A DNA stretch of 64,000 nt from Desmodesmus armatus (Eukaryota > Chlorophyta > Chlorophyceae > Sphaeropleales > Scenedesmaceae), in NCBI GenBank assembly GCA_007449985.2, contig VIIQ02000082.1, positions 62,001 to 126,000 on the forward strand, read 5' to 3'. Under the pieces are notes generated by a model that did no database searches, was not told the DNA's origin, and saw nothing but the letters and a program-made list of their open reading frames with translations. Shown piece after piece: positions 22,582-33,775 of this stretch. A program made the position numbers and the translations under genes. Positions within the stretch are counted from its first letter, which is position 1, and each line of letters begins with the position of its first letter.

Positions 22582-25500
22582 ATGGACAGGAATGCCGCCC
22601 CACCGAACAGGGGCCCACCAGCGTCGTTTGGGCAGCCAGGGAGAAGCTTCATGCTTCAGAACCAATCGCAGTACGTCTACCATAGCATCTCAGGCGGTCA
22701 AGGCCCTTCGGGTCCCCCTCCGCCACTCTTGACGCCCAGCAGCACAGGCCAACCACTGCCACCACAGCAGCAGCAAATCTCAGGTGCCTCTGGGTCAGCT
22801 TTGATGGCTGCTATACAGGCCATGCAGGCAGCAGCGGCAGCACAAGGCAGGCCGCCGCTGGGTGCACCCGCACACTCTGCGCCCCTGGGCCAGCCATGCA
22901 TGCGCCCTCCTGCACCCATGCCTCCCCTGCCCCAGCACACAAATAGGACGCATGGCCCTGTAGCAGACTACCCAGCACGCTCACAGCAGCAGCATCAGCA
23001 GTACCCTCAGCCCCGCCAGCCAGCCACAAATGATGGGCACCAGGCACTGCTGCAGCAGCTGCAGGCGGCCCTCTCAGCTTCGCAGGGCCCAGCCAGCCAC
23101 GCAGGCGGGCAGCAGCAGCACCACCAGCTGCCACAACAGCAGCACAGCCAAGCTGGCCCACCTCCTGCCGCCCATGAGCCGTTTGGACCCGCGGGCCCCA
23201 GCACAAACAGCCAACACCAGACCATGGGTCACGCTGCAGGAGCCAACCTTTGGCAGTCGGGCCCTAGGCTGTCAGTGAGCAAGGATCAGGCCTTGCACGC
23301 AGAGAAGCAGCAGGCCGCAAGGATGACGGAGCAGCAGGTGCACAGAAACACGCAGCTGCTGCAGCAAATGCAGCAGCAGCAAAGCCAGCACCAGCGACGG
23401 CGGCAGCGTGCGCCACCGATCAGCATGCTGCCGCCGCCACAGGCGCAGCAGCGGCCGCAGCAGGCGCTACAGCAGCAGCATCCACCACATGGCCTGCATC
23501 CTCATGCTGCTGCGGTAGAGTCCCCAGGTTCTGCGTCAGCACAGCATGCCTCCTGGGTGCAGCAGGCCATGGGTGCAGGAGCCCTAGCAAGCAGTGGCCC
23601 TTCCAGCAACACAACCCTTCACCCTGTGGTACACCAAGAGAGCCCCGGTGCTGCTGCTGCTGCTAGTATTGGTGCTAGGGTGGAAGGCACTGCGGCGGGC
23701 GCAGCAGCAGTACCAGCAGGACCTGGCGCGACCCTTAGCCCAAAACAGCAGCAGCTGCTGAAGCAGATGCTGTCGGCAACTGCGATCGCTGCTGCCAGCA
23801 CGATGGGTGGCGCTGTTGCTGGTGGGGAAGCTGGGGGGTCAGGTCACGGTGTTTGGGATGCCGCAGCAGCAACCGATCAAGGGAGCTTGGGCAGCAGCAG
23901 CAGGGACATGGCAGGCAGGCAGCAGGGGGCTGCAGTGCCGCAGCAGGAAGCTGAGCTGTCAACTCTGCTGCCACATGTCAGCACCGCTCATGCAGGCAGC
24001 GCAGGACACAAACACCACCACCACCAGCAGCAGCAGCAGCCTGCAGCTGGGCAATCACCACTGGAACACCTGCAGCAGCTGCTGCAGGCGCACAAGCAGC
24101 AGCAACAAGGGCAGCAGCAGCAGCAACAAGGGCAGCAGCAGCAGGTGGAGGAGGGTGAGATAACCTCAGAGGTGCTCACTCTTCTGACCATGCTGGCAGC
24201 ATCAGCAGTATATTCCGCTGCTGAGTCTGGGGCCTCAGGCAGGCCCATGCATCCTGCAGTGACCCCCCGTGTGCTGGCAGCCTCCAAGCGCTTCCTATCC
24301 GCCCTGGTATCCTGCGATGACAGTAGTGCCTCACCGGTTGACAACCTCGCAGCAACAGCAGCAGAGGCAGACGCAACAGCCGCAGCCGCAGCAGCGCATG
24401 GATCTAGTAGACTCCTGCATGGTGCGGGTGCGGATGGGCTGGGGCCAACAGATGCAGCGGCCGCAGACGCAGCAGCGGCGCTTTGCGCCCTACCTGACCT
24501 TCGAGGGTTGGAGCGCAGCAGCGGCAGCGGGACGCTACAGCAGCGCAGGCAGCGGTTGGGTGATGGTGCTGAGGAGGAGGCGGATGTGGAGGAGGGGCTG
24601 GCCAGCAGACGCAAGCGGGCACGCTTCACCAGCAAGGTTGATGCGCTGATTGCGGCTCGAGGTGGGTGCAGTATCTGTGCTTGAAGAATGACATAAGTGA
24701 TGTCAGTGGGCGAGGCTTGTCTGCCATTGTCATGTAGCACCAGGGGCGGACATAACTTGCCTGCAGCTTGCTTGACGATATTGCCTCAAACCATTCGGCA
24801 CGTTTGCATCTTTGGCGGTGCGAAGGCTGCTGGGCCCCAGTCTGCAGGAACTTGGCATGACAGTGGTGGCCTGCTCATGCACCCTGTCACACGCCAGTGA
24901 GTCCTGCTGGCAACTTCCTCATCATAAGCCTGCTGGCCTGCAACTACACAAATGCCCTAGGGACCTCATCATTTTCGTAAATGTTTATGTTCTGGTTGTC
25001 GGCTGCGTTGATCTCTCCTGCGCTTTCCAGGAGGCCTCCCTCCTGCTGGGGCCAGCAGAGGAGGTAGGGGTGGCAGGGGCGGTAGGGGCGGCCGCGGTGG
25101 CCGCAAGCCCCATGCTTCAGGCGGCAGGAGCAGCCTGATGGCCCTACTCAAGGCAGTGGAGCACAGCGACAACACAGGGGCAGCAGCAGCAGCAGCCCCG
25201 GGTTGGGGTGCAGGCGCGGTGGGGAAAAACGACATGGACTGGGAAGGGCTGGGAGACGACGATGCAGATGCAGCTGAGGGCGGCAGGCATGACCGCAGCA
25301 GCGGCCGGCGTGCTGCTCCCAAGCGGGCTGCTGCAGCAGGAGAGGACGTGAACCACAGCGAGCTGTCCTTCGACAGCGATGGCGACCAGCGGGATGCAGC
25401 AGCATATACAGAGGAGCTGCTGAGTATGGATGCAGCAGCGCGCGGTCGGAAGCTAGCTCGTGGGCCGACGGGTCGCTTCCGACGGGGTGCGAGCGATGAT

Positions 25501-28500
25501 GCATTCCTCTATGGAGAGGCCTTTGACCGTGTGGCACAGCTGGGTGGGGGTGGTGCTCCTGGGGGTGCTGGGGGTCGCGGCAAGGGTGCTCACAAGCCTA
25601 GCCGTGCGGCCAGTCCTGCAGTGAGGGAGCCAAGGGAGAGGAAGCAGCGGTGTGTTGCGGGGGCCAACCAGTGGGTGACAGAGGACGGACTGACGGTGTG
25701 GCCCAAGGTAGGTTGAGAGATGCTTGTGCTGGGCAGGCAGCAGCATGCTGTTGCTTGCGTCTCTTGGTGTGCATCTATGATGTTTGGTGGACGCTGTAGG
25801 AACGCTGGCTAGCATTGCATGCTTAGTACATGCATGCCCTGTGCTTACCCTGGCCCTGCCCCTGAACTGACATGCCATGCTCTCTTGTCACCACTGTGCC
25901 CGTGCTGCTGTCAGGACACGGTTGTGACCCGGGACCAGAGGGTGTTCTACGTGGCCTTCAAGTGGGTGCAGGAGCACTGGTGAGTGGCAGGGCTGCACAG
26001 TTCCTTGACCTACACATGTATGTGCAAGTCAAAGTACAGCTGCTGATACATCACTGACGGTGCAACGGACCATCCTGCTAGGTAGTAGAGCAGTAGCTGC
26101 TTGCAAGGCTGCAGGTACAGGGCCTGCAGTCCTGCATGTTTGGACTTCCATGCATGTGCTGCACAACTGCCTTATGCTGTCAGTGTTGAGGCCTGTGCTG
26201 ATCACGTGCCTGAACATGATGCATGCTTGTTGATCTCACAGGCCCCGTCAAGTGGAGGAGGGGGAGCATGTATCTGATGTGCCTGTCACCCTGTACCTGG
26301 ATGGAAGGGAGGTCTCCACGGAGCAGGCTTTCAAGGCTAGGATACGGGTCTACAACACAGCGGCACACCTGGTCATCTGTGAGTACCGGGTGTTGTATAA
26401 TTTTTAGGTTTCCGGGGGGGGGGGGGGGCACCCCACAAGATCAAGGGTTGTAGACTTGGGCTAGTCTCAGGGTAGGCATGCTAATGCAATTGGCACGTGC
26501 TGAGGGTTGATTATCAAGGGTGCTGGGAAGAGGACTTGAACCACCAGGGCTGAACATGGTATGGTGGTTACTGTCGCCGTGCTGGGGTGTTTTGGTTCAT
26601 TGCTGCAAGGATACGTGCTGCAAGGATACGTGGTGAAGCAGGGGGACCTTTTGAGGCGACACAGTTGCTGGATCCAGCCGCCTGCCAGCTTTCACCAGAC
26701 ATAACCAGCATCAACTCAGCCGAGGGCAAAGCTGCATGTGCTGGTGCTGGCAGTGCTGCAGGCAGTACCGCTCACATCACCTGTCACTGCTGTCACCCTG
26801 CTGTTGTTGCGCCGGCTGCAGCTCCCTACAGCAAGCTGTCTGCGCTGTATGCTGGCTGTTTCATGGCCGGCTATACCTTCAACCCCTTCACTAGCCCTGG
26901 ATCTATCAGGGTGTACCTGGCAAGGGAGCGCCCAGACGTGAACACAGGTGGGCATGAACCGAGCATGTCGAGTTTACTCGGCTGAGTTGTGTGTGGCCAG
27001 CCGGTGGGGGTGCGCCCCCCCTGTAACCTTCGGGGGGAAAACGAACAAAGCATGTGCTGATAGGCCTGCGGAGCTCTGACTGACCCCACTTTTTTGTGTG
27101 CCCCCCTTACAGAGCTGATCATTCCCATGTGTGAGTGTTGAGTGCAGCAGACAGCATGTGGGAGGGCACTGGTTGGCACTATCAGGGTTGCATGTTGCAG
27201 CAACATTCGTCGGCACCTGGGCCCCAGCACTAGTGCAAGGATACTGTGGTCAGGGCGTTGAGCAAAGTCAGCACACTGTACCGTCCTGCACCCGGACTGG
27301 CAGGAGAGTCCTCCTTCACAGTTGTTGCTCGTAAGGCTTTGTCAGCATTGTGCTGAGCCAGATTGCTGTCCGCTGTGATTGTGTCTTGCAGCACCAGCCT
27401 TTGCAAAGTCGGCCCTGCAGCCAGGCCTGTCTGTTGCCGAGGCGACACCAGAAGCCCACATCGAGGCCCCTGCACAGGCACAAACACACACGCCAGCAGC
27501 AGCAGCAGTTGGCACAGCAGGCGTCAATGTAGGCGGGGCCCCTGTGCAGGGCCCTGCTGTAGCTGGTACGTCACGTGCCCCTGCACCCCGTGCAGCAGGT
27601 GAACGGCTGCAGGATCGTGGGCAGCACCAGCAGCAACGGCAGGAGGCAGCTGGTGTGGGGCCGCTTGCAGCTGTCAGCGAGGCTGGTGACGGTTGCACTA
27701 CCAGTGCAGCTAGCCGCAGCCAGGTGGAACGTGATGCGGCCCAGAGTGCTGCAGGGCGTGCAGAGGCTGAGGCTGGCTCGGGCAAGCCCAGGGTGGAGGG
27801 GTCCGATCCTGGCAGTGAGCCAAAGTCTTTGTCAGCAGCAGCTGGGAGTGCACAGGAGCTAGCAGCAGCAGCACCCGCACCTACACCTTCACCCAAAGGT
27901 GATGTCGACATGACAGATGCGATTGAGACGTGGCTGCCTGTTGAGCAAGACAGCATCCCAGCATCAGTCCCTGCAGCAGCAGCAGCAGCACCAGCAGTTG
28001 GCAGCCAACCTACAGGTGCAGCAGGTGCAGCAGCAGGTGATGTGGCTACCCCAGCAGCAGGCCGCAGCCAGGGTGCACAGCTGCAGTGGGAGAAGCTGCA
28101 GCAGCAGCTGGCCCTGCAGGGCAGTGACGCCCCTGTAGACGCCGGCATGATCAACAACGCCGTGCTGACTGTATCAGATGCCCTGCAGCTGCCTGACGAC
28201 CTGCTAGCTGGCCTCTCCAGTAGCCTCATGCAGAGTTTGCAGGCAGGCGGTAACTTTTCAGGTGGTGCAGCAGCAGCGGTAGCAGGAGGGTCAAGCGTGA
28301 CCCCCGCAGCTGTTGGTGATGGTGTGGGGGTTGGGGTGGTGGGTGTGAGGGAGCAGCAGAGGAAGTGTGAGAGTGGTGCTGGGCAGCTGCCGGGTGCGGT
28401 GCGTGCTGCGATGCAGGGTTGGTACCAGCGGCTGTGTGGGGCTGTGGCAGCAAGGGATGGGCAGCAGGTTGCACAGCTGGTGAGGCAATTGGGGCAGGAG

Positions 28501-28521
28501 GTGCTGGTGTCAGGCCCGTGA
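22582..28521 (+). CDS. Gln/Ala-rich RGG-box protein of unknown function
   Basis: Seven exons in continuous phase: 22582-24661, 25031-25707, 25915-25979, 26242-26378, 26822-26947, 27113-27130 (18 nt) and 27392-28521. They give 1410 residues. The ATG at 22582 (MDRNAAPPNRGPP) follows a likely 5'UTR acceptor. Residues 1-690 are disordered with many Gln and Ala runs and a basic RRKRARF near 683. An RGG box with five GGR-type repeats covers about 697-718. The only ordered-looking part is about 905-1035. It starts NQWVTEDGLTVWPKDTVV, continues FYVAFKWVQEHWP and VPVTLYLDGREVS, and ends ARIRVYNTAAHLVISPYSKL and FTSPGSIRVYLARERP. The last exon is Ala/Gln-rich again and closes WYQRLCGAVAARDGQQVAQL. I recognise no family. 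RGG boxes commonly bind RNA and poly-Q regions occur in coactivators and granule proteins, so a nuclear or RNA-granule role is inferred. TGTAA at 29291 could end the transcript. Confidence 0.8.
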
Positions 28522-31500
28522 GGGATGGCTGCAGTGTGTATAGGGAGGAGGTGGTTGGGGGGCAGGGATGTAGGGGGTGATACAGCGCTGTATCTTTGGC
28601 AGGGTTGGCAAGCAGCTTGTGTGAGCCCCTGATGTGATGGGTAGTTAGGCGCCCATGGCAGCGACAGTGCTGTTCTAGTCACTTCTTGCAGGCAGCTGGG
28701 GTAGGAGGTGGTGGGGCATCGAGGCGTGTGATTCGATGGGTGTGGCATCTGATGGGTGTTTCGAAGTGTGTGCCGTGCCGTGCTGGTGGCAAGGTTGGTA
28801 GGTGGATGGTGTTTTTTTTTCTGTTCTTGGCAAGTAGTTGGGTGGTGCAGTGCACCCGCCGCATGTCAGTGATACTGTTGTGGCGGCGAGTCAGTCCTTC
28901 CTTGACAGGCATGTAGGCATGGAGTGATTGGTGATGGACTGCTGTGGTGTAGGTGTATTTTCTTAATCGGACCAGTTGGAGTGCATGGCACTTGAATTTT
29001 GAGCTGGTGTGACTTTGTACCGCTGCAACTACATTGCATGGTGGGGGTGCTGGGCTTTTGTGACTCAGCCTTCAGCATGAGTACTGATGTGCTTGGTGCT
29101 TGAAGTAGCTGTGCCTGATCCGTGATGCGCTTTTGGCTTGGCCGCCTGTCAGCTGCTGCTGCTGTGCTTTGGAGAGATGCATGGCACGATCTGTCCTACG
29201 TGGTGTCGCGACATGAATTATTGTGCCAGTGGCATCATGAGCTCACAAAGGATGGTGACATAATATCACCCTCCTTCGACAGCGCAGCTCTGTAACCGCT
29301 CGACCCAGGTGTGCCCTGGCGACAGCTTGACGCTCAAGGAAAGGTACTCAAAGCACAGCAAACACCCAATTGCCAATTACTCCAGCTGATGCCCCACTTG
29401 GTGTTATCCTTGGTGTTGCTCACCCCGCATGTCGCGTTTGGAACCAAACACCAACCAAGTGCGTAATGTGGTTATTCCACCACGCATTTTGTGTGCGCCC
29501 CCACACATCACATGCGCCGCACAGCACAGCACAACTTGGACATGCAGGCACATCTGCTGAGTGCAGCGGCAAAGCCAGCAAACTTCCCACAGCCGCCTGC
29601 GCGCATCAAGATCCTCACTGCACCAACCCACGGAACAACCAGCCGTTGCAAGCAACATGCTGCCCACACAAGTCACCACGTGCTGCATGTACAGGGCACC
29701 GACAAAGATCCCAAGAGCTCCCAGACACTTCGAGCACCAGCAGCCATGCACCTTGCTCCCACCGCTTCACCAGCCGCGCTGGCAGGCACTACCAAGCAAG
29801 CATGGCAGGCGCATCCATTGGTGTGCAGGTGATTTTGATTGATGTTGTTGGCACCCCCCAAATGGCGCTCAAGGCGAGAGGCAGCCCACCAACCACCATG
29901 CTCACACCACATGACGCCACACCAGGGCACGTGATTGTGTTAAGAGCCAAAAACAAGGACCCAGTCTAAGGGCAAGTGGCGCCCAACCAAATTGCAGTGT
30001 TGCAACTGTCAATGTACCCTTCTCCCCCTCCCCCCCCAAAAAAAGCACCGCAGCAACTGATGCAAGGCACAGCCAGCACCACTCGCCCAGCCACAAACTG
30101 CCAACAATCCTTCCGAGCCCAAGCGAGTGCCTCAACAGACAGACTACATAACGCTCGCTGTGCGGTGGTGGTGCTGCTTGCAGGTAATCCTGTTAGGCTT
30201 GATGGGGCTGCTGGACTCGCAGCTTTGGACTGGACGCCTTCTATTGTACTGTGAGGTTGCTTTGTTAGGCTTTTGTTGCCTGGGGTGGCGGTGGGGGACC
30301 CCAGTGCTAGCTACATTGTGTTACCATCTTGTGTGTTCCCAGTGGCTCCACAGGAAATCACGCTACCTCCCCGGTTCCGGGCACTGTCTCACAGACTACA
30401 CAACCTAGGCATTGCAGTGCACGGCCAACCTTCATGTGCTGCAAACAGTCATTGGATATAAATCAACCTTGTCCGCTATCATGCAAGGCAAGACCCTTGA
30501 TGAGCCCACCGTGGTGTGTTCCAGGGTCAAAGATATAACCTGTGCAGGCACTCTCAGGGCCAGCTTTGCTCAGGGCAACACACAGTGCTGCGTAAGCAGC
30601 CCATCAACACTGACGAGAGTCGGGTTCATCCGTGGAGTCTGACCAACACATGTAGCCCCACACAGCACACTCGGTGTCGCGCAAAAGCAACACAGCAGGT
30701 CAGACGACGCAACCACAGACTCGTGCTTCCACACAGGCTCATGTTAGGGGGCATGTGCGCTGACAGGCCTGCCAGCGCAGAAGCTGCAACACAGCAATCC
30801 AGAATCAAGCTTTCACCTGGACAACGTGACAGCCCCAACCAACTTTGACAGCCCCAACCAACTCTCAAGTGGCAGCCACCTCTTGAACGAATCAGAGTGT
30901 TGTGTAGGGTCTGGAGGCACCCCAAAGACAACAAAGCTAAAAAGTGGCAGCAGTGGCCAACACGACACCGCTGAAGTGTGCAACAATACCACACACAGCA
31001 CAGACTGGGGAACGAATTGGTTGCCAACAGGGCTGTTTTGGGACCCAACAGCCTCAATCGTACCGAGCACCACAAACAGGTCCTGCAGGTTTGAAGTGCC
31101 CAAGCACATTGCACATGTGCCAAAGGAAGCAGACATGTACGCTACAGCTGCACACGACACCACAGCTCAAGCAAGTGGCACACAAGGCTTACTACAACAC
31201 TGGTGACAGGACACACCACCAACACACTTTCACGCCCGTTTGACATGAGCGACCACGAGCCAACACCCCATACCGTCAAAAGTGAAGGTTGTGTGCAGTG
31301 CGACAAACACCCCGATAGTGAGTGTTTGACCAAAAACATTGTCTTTGATTTGGCTTATGCACGCAAGCTGCCATACAGCCCAACCCCAGTTCAACAGGCT
31401 GCCGATCGCGCCCACTTGTGACTGCAGCAGCAGACCACGCGAGGTATGACACCGCTGCCAGACACAACATGCGGACACCTGGAGGCAGGATGTCACGTAT

Positions 31501-33588
31501 GTGCTGCGGGCTGCTCAAAGCACCCGTATCGTTAGCCGCCTCGATGCTCCCACCAAAAGACAAACTTGCAGCAGGGCTGCAAAGCAAGGCGAAGCGCAGT
31601 GTGATCCAACCAATCAACAACCAGCACCCAAGATCCACTGAGTGCAGACACGCCACACAAGCTGCAAATGCATGAGCCGGCATTCTGAACTGCCCCCATG
31701 CAAGGCCACCCTAAGGCATAACCATCAGTCCCTGAACCACCAAAAAGTGTGCCTCAATTGACACTGGCCCAGCAGCAGTGGCGCAGCCAACCTATGAGAC
31801 ATACCCACAGGCTCAGGGACGTTGAAGGTGACCCACACACGTACGCAATCCAAATCCACACACCACCCAAACTGCTGCCGCTACTGCAAGAGAAGACACG
31901 TAAAGGCCGCTGCGGCAGAGTTGACTTGAACAAATAACAAAGCACGTCCCAACCAGCACATCTTCAGCCATGTCACATCACACATTCACAGGATGGGCAC
32001 GCAGGAGCATTCACCAAATCACGCTCAGTGCATAAAAAACACAGTTGCGCCGTCCACACTTAACTGAGCAAAGGTCAGACCAGGGGCGCCACAAAACTGG
32101 CAATGCATGAAGCTTGCTTGCGTTGCTGGCTGGCTGGATAACTGCATGAAGCAGTCTAGCAAGCAGCTGCAACAAGCCAACAACACGCTACATGCCTAGC
32201 AAATGACAGGCTGCTACAACGACATACCCCATTCGGCAATTGGCAGAAACAATACGCTTGACCAGTGCCGCCCAAGCGCCACCCAAAGCCTGGAAAGGAC
32301 TTGGGTTGAGACCCAACAGGAGGGGTCAGCGGTCGCGCAGTCACTCCCAGCAGCATTGCACACATCAACTCAGCGCAGAAGAGGAGCAATGGGGTGTGAC
32401 ATGCAAAACAGGAGAGGATGCAACGCATAACAGTCGATAGATGCAATGAGCTGGGGAGCAACCCACCCGGGAGCACTCCACCCGGCAGGGTGATAGCCGC
32501 CATGTCAGCACCGAAAGCAACACGCTGGCCAGCTGCAGACTGCATGCCTCATCAGCAGGCAAAGGGCATGCGGTGTCAGCATTCCGCCCTGCTGCACACC
32601 TTATGCACAAAGAGATGACTCTGCCTGCAAGGCAGCTGGCAGCAAGCTTGCCTGCACCAGACAACACATGAGGATGTACAGACAAGTGGACAACCCACAC
32701 GTCCATGCCGCTTCAAATGCTGCTGGCAACCGGCCAGACGGCCATGGAACCAACCGCATGCTTCTTGCACAGATACACTGCCCCCCTATGACCAAGTATC
32801 GCCACCGTCGGCACTGAGGTGGTGACATGCACACAAATCCATACAACTTGGGGCTGTCTGGGTAGTGTGTGTATCAACCATAGACTGCCAAAGTGCTTAG
32901 GCAAGTGCAGCTGAGTAATACAGCTGCGGCTTGCTGTAAAAAGACATGTGCAGCGCAAAGTGCCGTCACCCACCGCCTGCGGTCAAACAACGTACACAGG
33001 CACCAGGGCTTGGCACAATCCTAGGCATGGCACCCCTGTTCTGGTCTCCGCACCAGGTGCCTGTGCCAAGCTGATGCTTAGGCTGCAGGCATTCAACTGC
33101 ACTTCCTGCAGTTTCAGGCTCTCGGACAGCTCTAGGGCCCCCTGCACACCACCATCCTTGAGCACCAAACACAAGCCATGCATGCAATGCAGCACTCAGC
33201 TGTGTAACCTATATACGCACTCAGTGCAACAAGGCCCACACAGGCGGGCGACACCCCACCCCAACAGTGGGCCAAGACAGGCAACACGGACGCCCGATGC
33301 CCCAGCGACCTGTAGGCATCCGGACAAGCTGACACAGAGGATGGATACGCCTGCTGAACGGAGCACGCCACATATCAGAAAAGGGGGGTGGGTAGTCGGA
33401 ATGACCCACTGATGTGTGTGCATGCGCAGGCTGCTGCTGGCCGCCGCATTTAACAGGTGCTGGCTGAGCAATAAGACGTGAGAGCCTGGCAACAGCCATG
33501 CGAGCTTCAGGCTCCCACTGCTCAGGCAGCAAGGCTGCATCCCAAAAGCAGGCCCACACACAGCGTGGGCAGCGCCTGAGCTGGTCAG
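28522..33588. other. Gene-free stretch with strand-composition switch
   Basis: After the TGTAA at 29291 the plus strand changes from G/T-rich to C/A-rich and stays so to the CCCH gene. In this window that composition is typical of noncoding parts of minus-strand genes. Open frames on both strands are short and unpatterned. A 19-bp duplication (GACAGCCCCAACCAACT at 30828 and 30847) is present. It may be a very long 3'UTR or noncoding transcript of the minus strand, or simply intergenic. Confidence 0.45.
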
Positions 33589-33652
33589 CACTCTAACACG
33601 GATGTGACAGCATTCTAACACGGATGTGACAGCATTCTAACACGGATGTGAC
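33589..33652 (+). repeat. 22-bp minisatellite, 3 copies
   Basis: The unit CATTCTAACACGGATGTGAC plus AG is repeated at 33589, 33611 and 33633 with a single C/T difference in the first unit. It lies about 125 bp beyond the CCCH stop codon. Confidence 0.95.
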
Positions 33653-33775
33653 AAATGTACTACAATTCGACCCCCCACCTTGCCACACCACATTGCGAAC
33701 AGAAAGAGCAGCAGCCACAGCCCAGCGCAGGCGCCAAAGGTGCCACTCCCATGTCCCCCCTTGAGGTGGGCCGCC

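Noticed and set aside
26411..26428. G homopolymer in an intron of the Gln-rich gene
   Set aside because: Simple homopolymer without neighbouring structure; not evidence for a regulatory element.
29370..29969. 199-codon plus-strand open frame
   Set aside because: It lies in the C/A-rich stretch where stops are rare on the plus strand; the translation is compositionally random.
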